Origin: Pseudooceanicola antarcticus | GTDB taxonomy: Bacteria > Pseudomonadota > Alphaproteobacteria > Rhodobacterales > Rhodobacteraceae | Direction of reading: 5' to 3' | Length of the DNA: 64,000 bases | Assembly (NCBI RefSeq): GCF_900215355.1 | Contig: NZ_OBEA01000003.1 | Span: 372,001-436,000 of the forward strand | Part shown: piece after piece, positions 8,846 through 16,986 of the stretch | How the letters are laid out: each line of letters begins with the position of its first letter | Numbering within the stretch: the stretch's first letter is position 1 | Notes under the pieces: generated by a model | Seen by the model: only the letters and a program-made list of their open reading frames with translations | Databases searched by the model: none | Told to the model about the DNA's origin: nothing | Translations under genes and position numbers: made by a program

Positions 8846-9748
8846 ATGCACAGCTTCACGTCCTTCGGGCCCCGACCCCTCGGGATCTTCCGCCCGCGCG
8901 CGGCAACGCGCCTCGCCGCCAGCCTGGCGCTTGGCGCGCTGCTTCTGCTGGGGCAGCCGGGCGCCGGGCTGCAGGCGCAGGACCGCGCGGCGACGCTGGC
9001 CGACATCCGCCAGCAGCTGACGGTGCTCAACGTCGAGATCCAGGGCCTGAAGCGCGAGCTTTCGACCACCGGCGCGCCGTCGCAGCTGGCCACCGGCGGC
9101 AGCCAGATCGACCGGATGAACGCGCTCGAGGCAGAGTTGCGCCGGCTCACCGCCCGCACCGAAGAGATGGACCACCGCATCGACCGGATCGTGTCCGATG
9201 GCACCAACCGCATCAGCGACCTTGAATTCCGCCTGGTCGAGCTGGAAGGCGGCGACCTCAGCCAGCTGGGCGAGACCAGCACCCTTGGCGGCGGCGACGC
9301 GGGCAGCGAGACGGTGATCAGCACCCCTGTGGCCCCCGCCCCCACTGAGGGCGCGCCGCAGCTGGCGATCAGCGAAGAGGCCGATTTCCAGGCCGCCGCC
9401 GACAAGCTGGAAGCGGGGGACTTCCCCGGTGCGCTCAGCGGCTACGAGACCTTCAAGGCCACCTACCCCGGCAGCCCGCTCTCGCCCGCGGCCGACCTGG
9501 GCCGTGGCCGCGCGCTGGAAGGGCAGGGAGAGATCAAATCCGCCGCCCGCGCCTATCTCGATGCCTTCTCTGCCGCGCCCAAGGGCGATACCGCCCCCGA
9601 GGCTCTGCACCGGCTGGGTCTGCTGCTGGGTCAGCTCGGCCAGCAGGCCGAATCCTGCGTCACCCTCGGTGAGGTCAGCAAGCGCTTCCCCAGCTCTCCC
9701 TGGGCCGCCCAGGCCACCCAGGCGACGCTCGATCAGGGGTGCGGCTGA
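8846..9748 (+). CDS. cpoB: cell division coordinator CpoB (YbgF)
   Basis: CpoB is the periplasmic TPR protein that links Tol-Pal function with septal peptidoglycan synthesis. The product has 300 residues, with a signal peptide (hydrophobic stretch about 24-38, cleaved after LQA-Q). A trimerising coiled coil lies at about 48-130 (LADIRQQLTVLNVEIQGLKREL), then a linker, and a C-terminal TPR-like domain (FQAAADKLEAGDFPGALSGYETFKATYPGSP onwards). The ATG at 8846 follows AAGGGAGA and gives the signal peptide. Longer frames from 8696 lack one. tilS follows after 18 bases. Confidence 0.92.
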   Translation: MHSFTSFGPRPLGIFRPRAATRLAASLALGALLLLGQPGAGLQAQDRAATLADIRQQLTVLNVEIQGLKRELSTTGAPSQLATGGSQIDRMNALEAELRRLTARTEEMDHRIDRIVSDGTNRISDLEFRLVELEGGDLSQLGETSTLGGGDAGSETVISTPVAPAPTEGAPQLAISEEADFQAAADKLEAGDFPGALSGYETFKATYPGSPLSPAADLGRGRALEGQGEIKSAARAYLDAFSAAPKGDTAPEALHRLGLLLGQLGQQAESCVTLGEVSKRFPSSPWAAQATQATLDQGCG

Positions 9749-9766
9749 GGCAGAGGCCGAGATGCC

Positions 9767-11035
9767 ATGAGCAACAGCTCTTCTCTACTGACCGAGGTCG
9801 TCGCCGGTCATTTCCTGCCTGGCCCGGCCGAGGAAATCGGCCTCGCCGTTTCGGGCGGGGGCGACTCCCTTGCGCTGCTCTACCTGATGGCCGAGATCGT
9901 GAAAGGCTCGGACCTGAGCCTGCGCGCGGTGACGGTGGATCACGGGTTGCGGCCCGAGGCGGCGGAAGAGGCGGCCATGGTGGGCCGTGTCGCGCAGAGC
10001 CTGGGCGTGCCCCATGAGGTGCTTCGCTGGGAAGGCTGGCAGGGCGAGGGCAACCTGCAGGACCAGGCCCGCCGCGCCCGCTACGAGCTTCTCGGATCCT
10101 GGGCCAGCGCCCATGGCATCCGCCAGGTGGCCCTGGGCCATACCGCCGATGACCAGGCCGAGACCTTCCTCATGCGCCTGTCGCGCGCCTCGGGGGTCGA
10201 TGGCCTGTCCGGCATGGCCCCGCGCCGCCGCGTCGGGTCGATCACCCTGGTGCGTCCGCTGCTGGAGGTGCGCCGCAGCTGCCTGCGTGACTACCTGCAG
10301 GACATCGGCGCCGAATGGGTCGACGACCCCTCCAACGAGGACACCCGCTTTGAACGGGTGCGCGCCCGCCAGGCCCTGGTGGCGCTGGAGCCACTGGGGC
10401 TGAGCATCCAGGCCATCTCGGAGACCGCGCGCAACCTGGGCTCGGTGCGCGCCACCCTCGGCTGGTACGCCTTTTCAGAGTCGCAGGGGCTGGTCAGGGT
10501 CGAGGCCGGAGATCTCGTCATCTCGCGGCAGGGGTTCCGGGTGCTGCAACCCGAGATCGCCCGCCGCATCCTCAGCCAGGCATTGATCTGGATCTCGGGC
10601 AGCGACTATCCGCCGCGCCGCCGAGCGCTGGCCCTGGCGCTCGAGGCCATCCGCTCGGGCACCGGCATGTCGCTGCATGGCTGCCTGATCAGCCTCAGCG
10701 ATCAGGATATCCGCGTCAGCCGCGAATTCTCTGCCGTCGAAGGGCTGAGCTGCCCGCCAGCTGAGCCCTGGGATGGCCGTTGGAGACTGCATCCACCGGG
10801 CGCTGCGGGGCTTGTCGAGGCCGGCTGCGAGCTGCGGGCCTTGGGCGAAGCGGGGCTGGCGCAATGCGACGACTGGCGCGCCGGGGGGCTGCCCTGGCGC
10901 TCTCTGCTGGGCTATCCATCGGTCTGGCTGGGTGATAAGCTGCTCGCAGCACCGCATGCGGGGTTCGGCCGGGGATGGCGGGCCGAGCTGATCCGGGACG
11001 AGGATGCCTTTCATGCCGCCCTGCTGGCGCATTGA
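9767..11035 (+). CDS. tilS: tRNA(Ile)-lysidine synthase TilS
   Basis: TilS modifies C34 of the CAU-anticodon tRNA-Ile to lysidine, which changes both its charging and its codon reading from Met to Ile. The product has 422 residues. The ATP-pyrophosphatase P-loop SGGGDS is at residues 29-34. The TADDQAETFLMRL motif and a C-terminal extension typical of full-length TilS are also present. The gene is essential in most bacteria. It lies between cpoB and ftsH, a common arrangement in alphaproteobacteria. Confidence 0.94.
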   Translation: MSNSSSLLTEVVAGHFLPGPAEEIGLAVSGGGDSLALLYLMAEIVKGSDLSLRAVTVDHGLRPEAAEEAAMVGRVAQSLGVPHEVLRWEGWQGEGNLQDQARRARYELLGSWASAHGIRQVALGHTADDQAETFLMRLSRASGVDGLSGMAPRRRVGSITLVRPLLEVRRSCLRDYLQDIGAEWVDDPSNEDTRFERVRARQALVALEPLGLSIQAISETARNLGSVRATLGWYAFSESQGLVRVEAGDLVISRQGFRVLQPEIARRILSQALIWISGSDYPPRRRALALALEAIRSGTGMSLHGCLISLSDQDIRVSREFSAVEGLSCPPAEPWDGRWRLHPPGAAGLVEAGCELRALGEAGLAQCDDWRAGGLPWRSLLGYPSVWLGDKLLAAPHAGFGRGWRAELIRDEDAFHAALLAH

Positions 11036-11115
11036 ACCCGCGGCGATCAAGCTTATTTAATCCCGGACGCCCTTATGCTAGGCGCATGACGAGTAAGATC
11101 TAGGGGAGACCTTTC

Positions 11116-13032
11116 GTGGGTACCGCAAAAAACCTCGCCTTCTGGGCCGTGCTGCTGCTTCTGATCGTGGCACTGTTCAACCTGTTTGGTGGCTCCAACT
11201 CCACCTTGCAGAGCCAGTCCCGGCCCTATTCCCAGTTCGTGCAGGAGGTGGATGACGGTTTCGTTACCTCGGTCACTCTGGATGGCGAGAAAGTTCAGTA
11301 TCGCGGCGCTGACGGAAAGGACTATGTCACCATCAAGCCCGAGGATGCCGAGATCACCAGCGAGCTGATCGCCGATGGCATTCCGGTCGAGGCCCGCAGC
11401 CAGGAAGAGAACGGCTTCCAGGCCTTCATCATCTCGCTGCTGCCGATCCTGCTGCTGATCGGCGTGTGGATCTATTTCATGAACCGCATGCAGGGTGGCG
11501 GCAAGGGCGGGGCCATGGGCTTCGGCAAGTCCCGCGCCAAGCTGCTGACGGAAAAGCAGGGCCGCGTGACCTTCGACGATGTCGCAGGTATCGACGAGGC
11601 CAAGGAAGAACTGGAAGAGATCGTCGAATTCCTGCGCAACCCGCAGAAATTCAGCCGTCTCGGCGGCAAGATCCCCAAGGGTGCGCTGCTGGTGGGCCCT
11701 CCGGGCACCGGTAAGACGCTGCTGGCCCGCGCCATCGCGGGTGAGGCGGGCGTGCCCTTCTTCACCATCTCGGGGTCGGACTTCGTGGAAATGTTCGTCG
11801 GTGTGGGCGCAAGCCGCGTCCGCGACATGTTCGAGCAGGCCAAGAAGAACGCCCCCTGCATCGTCTTCATCGACGAGATCGACGCCGTGGGTCGCCATCG
11901 TGGCGCAGGCTACGGCGGCGGCAACGACGAGCGCGAACAGACCCTCAACCAGCTGCTGGTCGAGATGGACGGTTTCGAGGCCAACGAGGGCGTGATCATC
12001 GTCGCGGCCACCAACCGCCGCGACGTGCTGGACCCCGCGCTGCTGCGCCCCGGTCGCTTCGACCGTCAGGTGACGGTGCCCAACCCCGACATCAAGGGCC
12101 GCGAGAAGATCCTGGGCGTTCACGCGCGCAAGACCCCGCTGGGCCCCGACGTCGACCTGCGCATCATCGCGCGCGGTTCTCCGGGCTTCTCGGGGGCTGA
12201 CCTGGCCAACCTGGTGAACGAGGCCGCCCTTATGGCCGCCCGTGTCGGCCGCCGCTTTGTGACCATGGTCGATTTCGAGAACGCCAAGGACAAGATCATG
12301 ATGGGCGCGGAACGCCGCTCCATGGTGATGACCCCGGCGCAGAAGGAAATGACCGCCTACCACGAGGCCGGCCACGCCATCGTCGGCCTGACGCTGCCGA
12401 AGTGCGACCCGGTCTACAAGGCCACCATCATCCCCCGCGGCCAGGCCCTGGGCATGGTGATGTCGCTGCCGGAAATGGACCAGCTCAACTACTTCAAGGA
12501 CGAGCTGGAAGAGAAGATCGCCATGACCATGGCCGGCAAGGCTGCCGAGATCATCAAGTACGGCGAAGAGCATGTCTCGAACGGGCCGTCCGGTGACATT
12601 ATGCAGGCCTCCAACCTGGCGCGTGCGATGGTCATGCGGTGGGGCATGTCCGACAAGGTCGGCAACATCGACTACCAGGAGGCCGCAGAGGCCTTCCGCG
12701 GTGGCGGCGGCGCCGGTGGCTTCTCGATCTCTGCCCAGACCAAGGAGCTGATCGAGACCGAGGTGAAGCGGATCATCGACGAGGGCTACCAACAGGCCCG
12801 CAAGATCCTGACCGAGCGCAACGAGGAATGGGAACGCCTGGCTCAGGGGCTTCTGGAATACGAGACCCTGACCGGCGCCGAGATCGAGCGCGTCATCCGG
12901 GGTGAGCCGCCCCAGCCGGACAAGGACGAGGACGACAAGCCCGACGCGGGCTCTGCCCCCTCGGTCGCGGCGATCCCGAAGACCAAGCCCAAGCCGAAGC
13001 CCGGCGGGATGGAGCCGGAACCCTCGGCCTGA
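11116..13032 (+). CDS. ftsH: ATP-dependent zinc metalloprotease FtsH
   Basis: FtsH is the membrane-anchored AAA+ protease that degrades misfolded membrane proteins and regulators. The product has 638 residues. Transmembrane helices lie at about 6-24 and 103-122 with a periplasmic domain between them. Walker A GPPGTGKT falls near residue 195, the second region of homology is present, the zinc-binding HEAGH sits near residue 416, and a Pro/Lys-rich tail ends the protein. The start is a GTG at 11116 preceded by GGGGAGA; no ATG gives the first helix. A GCTAGG element at 11077-11082 may be a -10. A strong terminator follows. Confidence 0.97.
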   Translation: MGTAKNLAFWAVLLLLIVALFNLFGGSNSTLQSQSRPYSQFVQEVDDGFVTSVTLDGEKVQYRGADGKDYVTIKPEDAEITSELIADGIPVEARSQEENGFQAFIISLLPILLLIGVWIYFMNRMQGGGKGGAMGFGKSRAKLLTEKQGRVTFDDVAGIDEAKEELEEIVEFLRNPQKFSRLGGKIPKGALLVGPPGTGKTLLARAIAGEAGVPFFTISGSDFVEMFVGVGASRVRDMFEQAKKNAPCIVFIDEIDAVGRHRGAGYGGGNDEREQTLNQLLVEMDGFEANEGVIIVAATNRRDVLDPALLRPGRFDRQVTVPNPDIKGREKILGVHARKTPLGPDVDLRIIARGSPGFSGADLANLVNEAALMAARVGRRFVTMVDFENAKDKIMMGAERRSMVMTPAQKEMTAYHEAGHAIVGLTLPKCDPVYKATIIPRGQALGMVMSLPEMDQLNYFKDELEEKIAMTMAGKAAEIIKYGEEHVSNGPSGDIMQASNLARAMVMRWGMSDKVGNIDYQEAAEAFRGGGGAGGFSISAQTKELIETEVKRIIDEGYQQARKILTERNEEWERLAQGLLEYETLTGAEIERVIRGEPPQPDKDEDDKPDAGSAPSVAAIPKTKPKPKPGGMEPEPSA

Positions 13033-13050
13033 TCCAGGCAAGATCCAGAA

Positions 13051-13079
13051 AGGCCGGAGCCAGGTGCTCCGGCCTTTTT
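13051..13079 (+). terminator. intrinsic terminator of ftsH
   Basis: AGGCCGGAGC (13051-13060) pairs perfectly with GCTCCGGCCT (13066-13075), and a run of five T ends at 13079. Confidence 0.9.
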
Positions 13080-13192
13080 CATTGGGGCCCTCGCATCAAG
13101 ACGGTCCATTTTCCGCAGGCCGGGCGCAGCTTTCGGGTTGCTCTTCGCCCGGCACATGGGGAACCTGCCGCCAGACCCAGCAGGAGGACGCC

Positions 13193-13798
13193 ATGCCCGC
13201 GCTCATCGCCACCAAGTTCACCGGACGTATCACCTGGCTCGGCACGGTGCCGAATCGCGCCGCGGGCCTGCCCTCTCAGCCTGCCGAGAGCCTGGTGGCC
13301 TCTTTTGCCGGTCCCGAGGGCGAGGATCACGGTGGTCTGACCCGTCCCTCCTGCTCGCGGGTGCTGACGCAATACCCCGAGCGCGGGACCGAGATCCGCA
13401 ACGTGCGGCAGTTCTCGATCCTTTCTGCCGAAGAGATCGCCCAGATCGCCGAGGCCATGGGGCTGGACAGCCTCGACCCGGCCCTGATGGGCGCCACCAT
13501 GGTGATCGAGGGCATCCCCGATTTCACCCACATCCCGCCCTCTTCGCGGCTTCAGGCAAGCTCTGGCGCGACGCTGACCGTGGACATGGAGAACCAGCCC
13601 TGCCAGCTTCCGGCGCGCGAAATCGAGAAGGTGGAGCCCGGACACGGCAAACGCTTCAAGCCCTCCGCCAGGGAAAGGCGCGGCGTCACCGCCTGGGTCG
13701 AGCGCGAGGGGGTGTTCCGGCTGGGTGACGAGGTGCGCCTGCATATCCCGCAGCAGCGCGGCTGGAGCCACCTGGACGAGGCGCTGAAGGGCGCCTGA
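13193..13798 (+). CDS. MOSC domain-containing protein
   Basis: This 201-residue protein resembles the stand-alone MOSC (molybdenum cofactor sulfurase C-terminal) family, thought to bind sulfur or the molybdenum cofactor. The conserved Cys lies in RPSCSRVLTQYPERGTEIRN at about residue 53, followed by the RQFSILSAEEIAQIA stretch seen in the alphaproteobacterial subfamily. No membrane segment is present. The ATG at 13193 has an AGGAGG site. It is probably transcribed alone, between the ftsH terminator and the hairpin at 13823-13851. Its substrate is unknown. Confidence 0.82.
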   Translation: MPALIATKFTGRITWLGTVPNRAAGLPSQPAESLVASFAGPEGEDHGGLTRPSCSRVLTQYPERGTEIRNVRQFSILSAEEIAQIAEAMGLDSLDPALMGATMVIEGIPDFTHIPPSSRLQASSGATLTVDMENQPCQLPAREIEKVEPGHGKRFKPSARERRGVTAWVEREGVFRLGDEVRLHIPQQRGWSHLDEALKGA

Positions 13799-13811
13799 GG
13801 CCTGAGGCATC

Positions 13812-13851
13812 CGGAAAAAGAGAAAGGCCCGGACGCAGCATCCGGGCCTTT
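13812..13851 (-). terminator. strong hairpin, T-rich on the minus strand
   Basis: AAAGGCCCGGA (13823-13833) pairs perfectly with TCCGGGCCTTT (13841-13851). Read on the minus strand it is followed by CTCTTTTTCC, so it best fits a terminator for the small minus-strand transcript at 13904-14053. It may also stop the MOSC transcript from the other side. A second hairpin, GCCGGTC (13864-13870) / GACCGGC (13888-13894), lies just ahead of it in that transcript. Confidence 0.8.
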
Positions 13852-13903
13852 CGAGGGAAATGTGCCGGTCAGTGAGGGGACAGCACCGACCGGCGGGGGG
13901 ACG

Positions 13904-13978
13904 TTAACCGAACAGCGCCACGGCAAGGGCCATGGTGGCGGCAAAGCTCGGGAAGACGACGAGGGCAGCGGATCTCAT
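13904..13978 (-). CDS. putative 24-residue membrane peptide
   Basis: The minus-strand frame begins with ATG at 13976-13978 and ends TAA at 13904-13906. It encodes a very hydrophobic 24-residue peptide (MRSAALVVFPSFAATMALAV, ending in LFG) that could form one membrane span. Support beyond length includes an AAGGAG ribosome-binding site 7 bases before the ATG, a GGAAC-N17-CGTT promoter-like pair about 50-75 bases upstream, and a strong terminator about 50 bases after the stop. Together these make a self-contained transcription unit of about 200 bases. I do not recognise the peptide. The RNA itself could also be functional, since its 3' half is structured. Confidence 0.6.
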   Translation of the reverse strand: MRSAALVVFPSFAATMALAVALFG

Positions 13979-14027
13979 TCTTTCTCTCCTTGGCAGCTAG
14001 TGGAGGTATCGTCCGTTATGGGGAATT

Positions 14028-14053
14028 AACGGCGCGTGAAGGCGAAAAGTTCC
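14028..14053 (-). promoter_or_regulatory. EcfG-like promoter of the small peptide gene
   Basis: On the minus strand GGAAC (14053-14049) is followed after exactly 17 bases by CGTT (14031-14028). This is the consensus GGAAC-N16/17-CGTT known for the alphaproteobacterial general stress sigma factor EcfG; some RpoH-type promoters in the family look similar. The predicted start site lies about 40 bases before the peptide ATG. Confidence 0.6.
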
Positions 14054-14205
14054 CGCTGTCTTTTCCACAAGTAAATTTTTACCGCCAGTAGGGGATACCT
14101 GACCCTTGGGAAGTCCCGCCATGTCGCCCTTGCATGAATGCCCCCTGAAGCGGGGGCGCGGGCCATTTGAGGGGCCATCTCTGGGAGGGGATGAAGACAG
14201 GGCCT

Positions 14206-14233
14206 TTGGACAGTGCCGCGCGCCCGCGCTAGG
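14206..14233 (+). promoter_or_regulatory. putative fhs promoter
   Basis: TTGGAC (14206-14211), 16-base spacer, GCTAGG (14228-14233), 32 bases before the fhs ATG. It matches the layout seen before ruvC and the 61142-61627 gene. Confidence 0.45.
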
Positions 14234-14265
14234 CTGGCAGGGCGTCCAGACCCATGGAGTTGCAG

Positions 14266-15984
14266 ATGACCAGTACCCCCGACACCAGTCCCGCCGAGAG
14301 CATCAACGCCTCGTCGCAGCCCTCCGATATCGAGATCGCCCGCGCAGCGCGGAAGCGCCCGATCACCGAGATCGCGGCGAAGCTCTCCATCCCCGAAGAC
14401 GCGGTGCTGCCCTATGGCCGCGACAAGGCCAAGATCGACCGAGATTTCCTGGCCGGGCTGGGGGCGCCGAAGGGCAAGCTGGTGCTGGTGACAGCCGTCA
14501 CCCCAACCCCCGCCGGAGAGGGCAAGACCACCACGACCGTGGGCCTTGGCGACGGGCTGGCGCAACTGGGGCACAGGGTGGCGATCTGCCTGCGCGAGGC
14601 CTCTCTTGGCCCCTGCTTCGGGATGAAGGGCGGCGCGGCGGGGGGCGGTCATGCCCAGGTCGTCCCGATGGAAGAGATGAACCTGCATTTCACCGGCGAC
14701 TTCCACGCCATCACCAGCGCGCACAACCTGCTGTCGGCGATGATCGACAACCACATCCACTGGGGCAATGCGCTGGACATCGACGTGCGCCGGGTCACCT
14801 GGCGGCGGGTGATGGACATGAACGACCGCGCCCTGCGCGACGTGGCCACGGGGCTGGGCGGGCCCGGCAACGGCTTTCCGCGCCAGACCGGCTTCGACAT
14901 CACGGTGGCCTCCGAGATCATGGCGATCCTCTGCCTCGCCACCGATCTGGAGGACCTGCAAGAGCGCCTGGGCCGCATCATCATCGGCTACACCCGCGAC
15001 AAGACCCCGGTGACGGCGCGCGAGCTGAAGGCCGATGGCGCCATGGTCGTGCTGCTGCGCGAGGCGATGCAGCCGAACCTTGTCCAGACGCTCGAGAACA
15101 CCCCCGCCTTCGTCCACGGCGGCCCCTTCGCCAATATCGCCCATGGCTGCAATTCTGTCGCCGCCACCCGCGCGGCGTTGCAACTGGCCGATATCGTGGT
15201 GACAGAGGCCGGCTTCGGGGCCGATCTGGGCGCCGAGAAGTTCTTTGACATCAAGTGCCGCAAGGCGGGGCTCTCGCCCGATGTGGCGGTGCTGGTGGCG
15301 ACGGTGCGGTCGCTCAAGATGTCTGGTGGTGTGGCGCGGACCGATCTGGGGACCGAGGACGCCGAGGCGGTCACGCGCGGCTGTGCCAACCTGACCCGGC
15401 ACCTCGGCAACCTGCGTGGCTTCGGGCTGCCGGTCGTGGTGGCGATCAACCGTTTCGACGGCGACACCGAGGCCGAGCTGGCCGCGCTCCGCGATCACGT
15501 TGAGGCCCTGGGCGCCGAAGTCCACCTGTGTACCCATTGGGCCGATGGCGGCGCGGGGGCCCAGGCGCTGGCGGCGCGGGTGGCCGAGCTTGCCGCCTCG
15601 GACGAGGTGAATTTCACCCCGCTCTACCCCGACGACATGGGGCTCTTCGAGAAGATCGAAACCGTCGCCCGCCGGATCTACGGGGCCGAGGGTGTCGATG
15701 CCGACGCGAAGATCCGCAACCAGCTGGCGGAGTGGGAGGCCGCGGGCTTCGGCGACTTGCCGGTCTGCATGGCGAAGACCCAGTACTCCTTCTCTGCCGA
15801 CCCCAGCCTGCGCGGCGCGCCCGAGGGCTTCCGCGTACCGCTGCGGGAGGTGCGCCTGAGCGCCGGCGCGGGCTTCGTCGTGGCGATCTGCGGAGAGATC
15901 ATGACCATGCCCGGCCTGCCGCGTCACCCCGCCGCCGAGAGCATCGGATTGAATGCCGAGGGCGAGGTCGTCGGTCTCTTCTGA
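14266..15984 (+). CDS. fhs: formate--tetrahydrofolate ligase
   Basis: Fhs makes 10-formyl-tetrahydrofolate from formate, THF and ATP, feeding one-carbon metabolism. In marine roseobacters it is often used in oxidation or assimilation of methyl groups. The product has 572 residues, close to the family norm of about 555-560. The ATP-binding P-loop [11 protein letters not shown] is at about 77-87, and the family signatures [20 protein letters not shown] and [14 protein letters not shown] are present. The ATG at 14266 has a GGAG site and is preferred over the ATG 12 bases earlier. It appears monocistronic; no folD or other C1 gene lies next to it here. Confidence 0.96.
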   Translation: MTSTPDTSPAESINASSQPSDIEIARAARKRPITEIAAKLSIPEDAVLPYGRDKAKIDRDFLAGLGAPKGKLVLVTAVTPTPAGEGKTTTTVGLGDGLAQLGHRVAICLREASLGPCFGMKGGAAGGGHAQVVPMEEMNLHFTGDFHAITSAHNLLSAMIDNHIHWGNALDIDVRRVTWRRVMDMNDRALRDVATGLGGPGNGFPRQTGFDITVASEIMAILCLATDLEDLQERLGRIIIGYTRDKTPVTARELKADGAMVVLLREAMQPNLVQTLENTPAFVHGGPFANIAHGCNSVAATRAALQLADIVVTEAGFGADLGAEKFFDIKCRKAGLSPDVAVLVATVRSLKMSGGVARTDLGTEDAEAVTRGCANLTRHLGNLRGFGLPVVVAINRFDGDTEAELAALRDHVEALGAEVHLCTHWADGGAGAQALAARVAELAASDEVNFTPLYPDDMGLFEKIETVARRIYGAEGVDADAKIRNQLAEWEAAGFGDLPVCMAKTQYSFSADPSLRGAPEGFRVPLREVRLSAGAGFVVAICGEIMTMPGLPRHPAAESIGLNAEGEVVGLF

Positions 15985-16294
15985 TCCGCAGGTCGCAGCG
16001 CGGAATGTTCGGAATCTGGAAGTGCGGCGCTCTGGTTGGCTCCGCGCTGCTGTGCCCCTGTTGATTCAAATCGAACATGGCGCGCGAGAGGGATGCGGAG
16101 GCATCTACCTTAGCTGTGTGCGTCAAACGCAGGAAATCGAAATGACTTTCCATGTTTTATGACCTTGAGTGGGTCAGAGCAATTGGCTCGCCCCAATCGG
16201 TAACTTGCCTTTTCGCGGACTCAGGCGCCCAGGCGCCAGCAGGCCAGCCCATTCACCGAAATTGCATGGAAAGTGGAAACGCCTGCGCCGCGTT
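15985..16294. other. convergent gap between fhs and pdeM
   Basis: This 310-base gap is less GC-rich than its surroundings, and I see no supported gene in it. It holds a perfect 10-base inverted repeat, ACTTTCCATG (16145-16154) and CATGGAAAGT (16265-16274), with arms 110 bases apart. It also holds an FNR-like sequence (TTGATTCAAATCGA, 16061-16074) that has no gene start downstream. It could be a decayed insertion. Confidence 0.4.
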
Positions 16295-16945
16295 TCAGCG
16301 CGGCATCGGGATGGCGCGGGCGGTGTCTCCGGTCAGGATCGCCAGGGCCTCGGGGGCCATGAGCGCGCTCAGCGCGGGGTCGGGGCTGCGCAACCCGCCG
16401 GTATAGGTACCGAAGGCGGGCAGGATCAGGCGGGTCCTGTCAACGAGGAAGGCGGGGCGCCAGCGCCCGCGCAGCCCGGCCTTGGGGTGGTAGTGCCCCG
16501 AGACCTCGCCCCGCGCGTCCGGCTCGGCGATGTGGCGGAAGGTGAGCGGCCCGAGGCTCAGCTCTGCCAGGTGTTCTCCGCCCAGGTCGACCGGGCCGGG
16601 ATCGTGATTGCCCTCGATCCAGATCCAGCGCCGCCCCGCCTGCAACTTGGCGATCCAGAGCTGATCGGCCCTCGGCAGGGCGCGGGCGGCGGCGTCATCG
16701 TCGAAACTGTCCCCGAGGCAGATCACCGTCTCGGCGCCGGTCATCTCCATCGCCTCTTCCAGCCGGGCCAGGGTGTCCTGGGTCTCGTAGGGGGGCAGGG
16801 GCGAGAGGCTGCGCCGCGCGGCGCGCTCGGCCTTGCCAAGGTGCAGGTCCGAGACGCAAAGCAGCTTCTGCGCGGGCCAGTAGAGCGCGCCGCAGGGCAG
16901 GGCGGTCAGCTCGGCCCCGGCAAGGGTGAAGGGATAGCCGTTCAT
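16295..16945 (-). CDS. pdeM: ligase-associated metallophosphoesterase PdeM
   Basis: PdeM is a calcineurin-like phosphoesterase of the ligase-associated DNA damage response group. The product has 216 residues. Metal-binding motifs appear in order: SDLHLGK (about 32-38), GDSFDD (about 77-82), GNHD (about 111-114) and SGHYHPK (about 148-154). It starts 41 bases downstream of the helicase stop and on the same strand, so the two are co-transcribed. In related genomes these two genes usually lie with an exonuclease and an ATP-dependent ligase, which are not in this neighbourhood. Confidence 0.9.
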   Translation of the reverse strand: MNGYPFTLAGAELTALPCGALYWPAQKLLCVSDLHLGKAERAARRSLSPLPPYETQDTLARLEEAMEMTGAETVICLGDSFDDDAAARALPRADQLWIAKLQAGRRWIWIEGNHDPGPVDLGGEHLAELSLGPLTFRHIAEPDARGEVSGHYHPKAGLRGRWRPAFLVDRTRLILPAFGTYTGGLRSPDPALSALMAPEALAILTGDTARAIPMPR

Positions 16946-16986
16946 GCTGTGTTCTTGCCCTGCGGCAGGGCCGCGTGCAAGGGGGC

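Noticed and set aside
16061-16074. FNR-like site TTGATTCAAATCGA
   Set aside because: It matches the FNR consensus at 9 of 10 positions, but it lies between the 3' ends of two convergent genes with no start nearby, so regulation is unlikely.
15899-16153. 84-codon minus-strand frame overlapping the end of fhs
   Set aside because: The start lacks a ribosome-binding site and most of the frame is antisense to fhs; composition is Arg-rich shadow-like.
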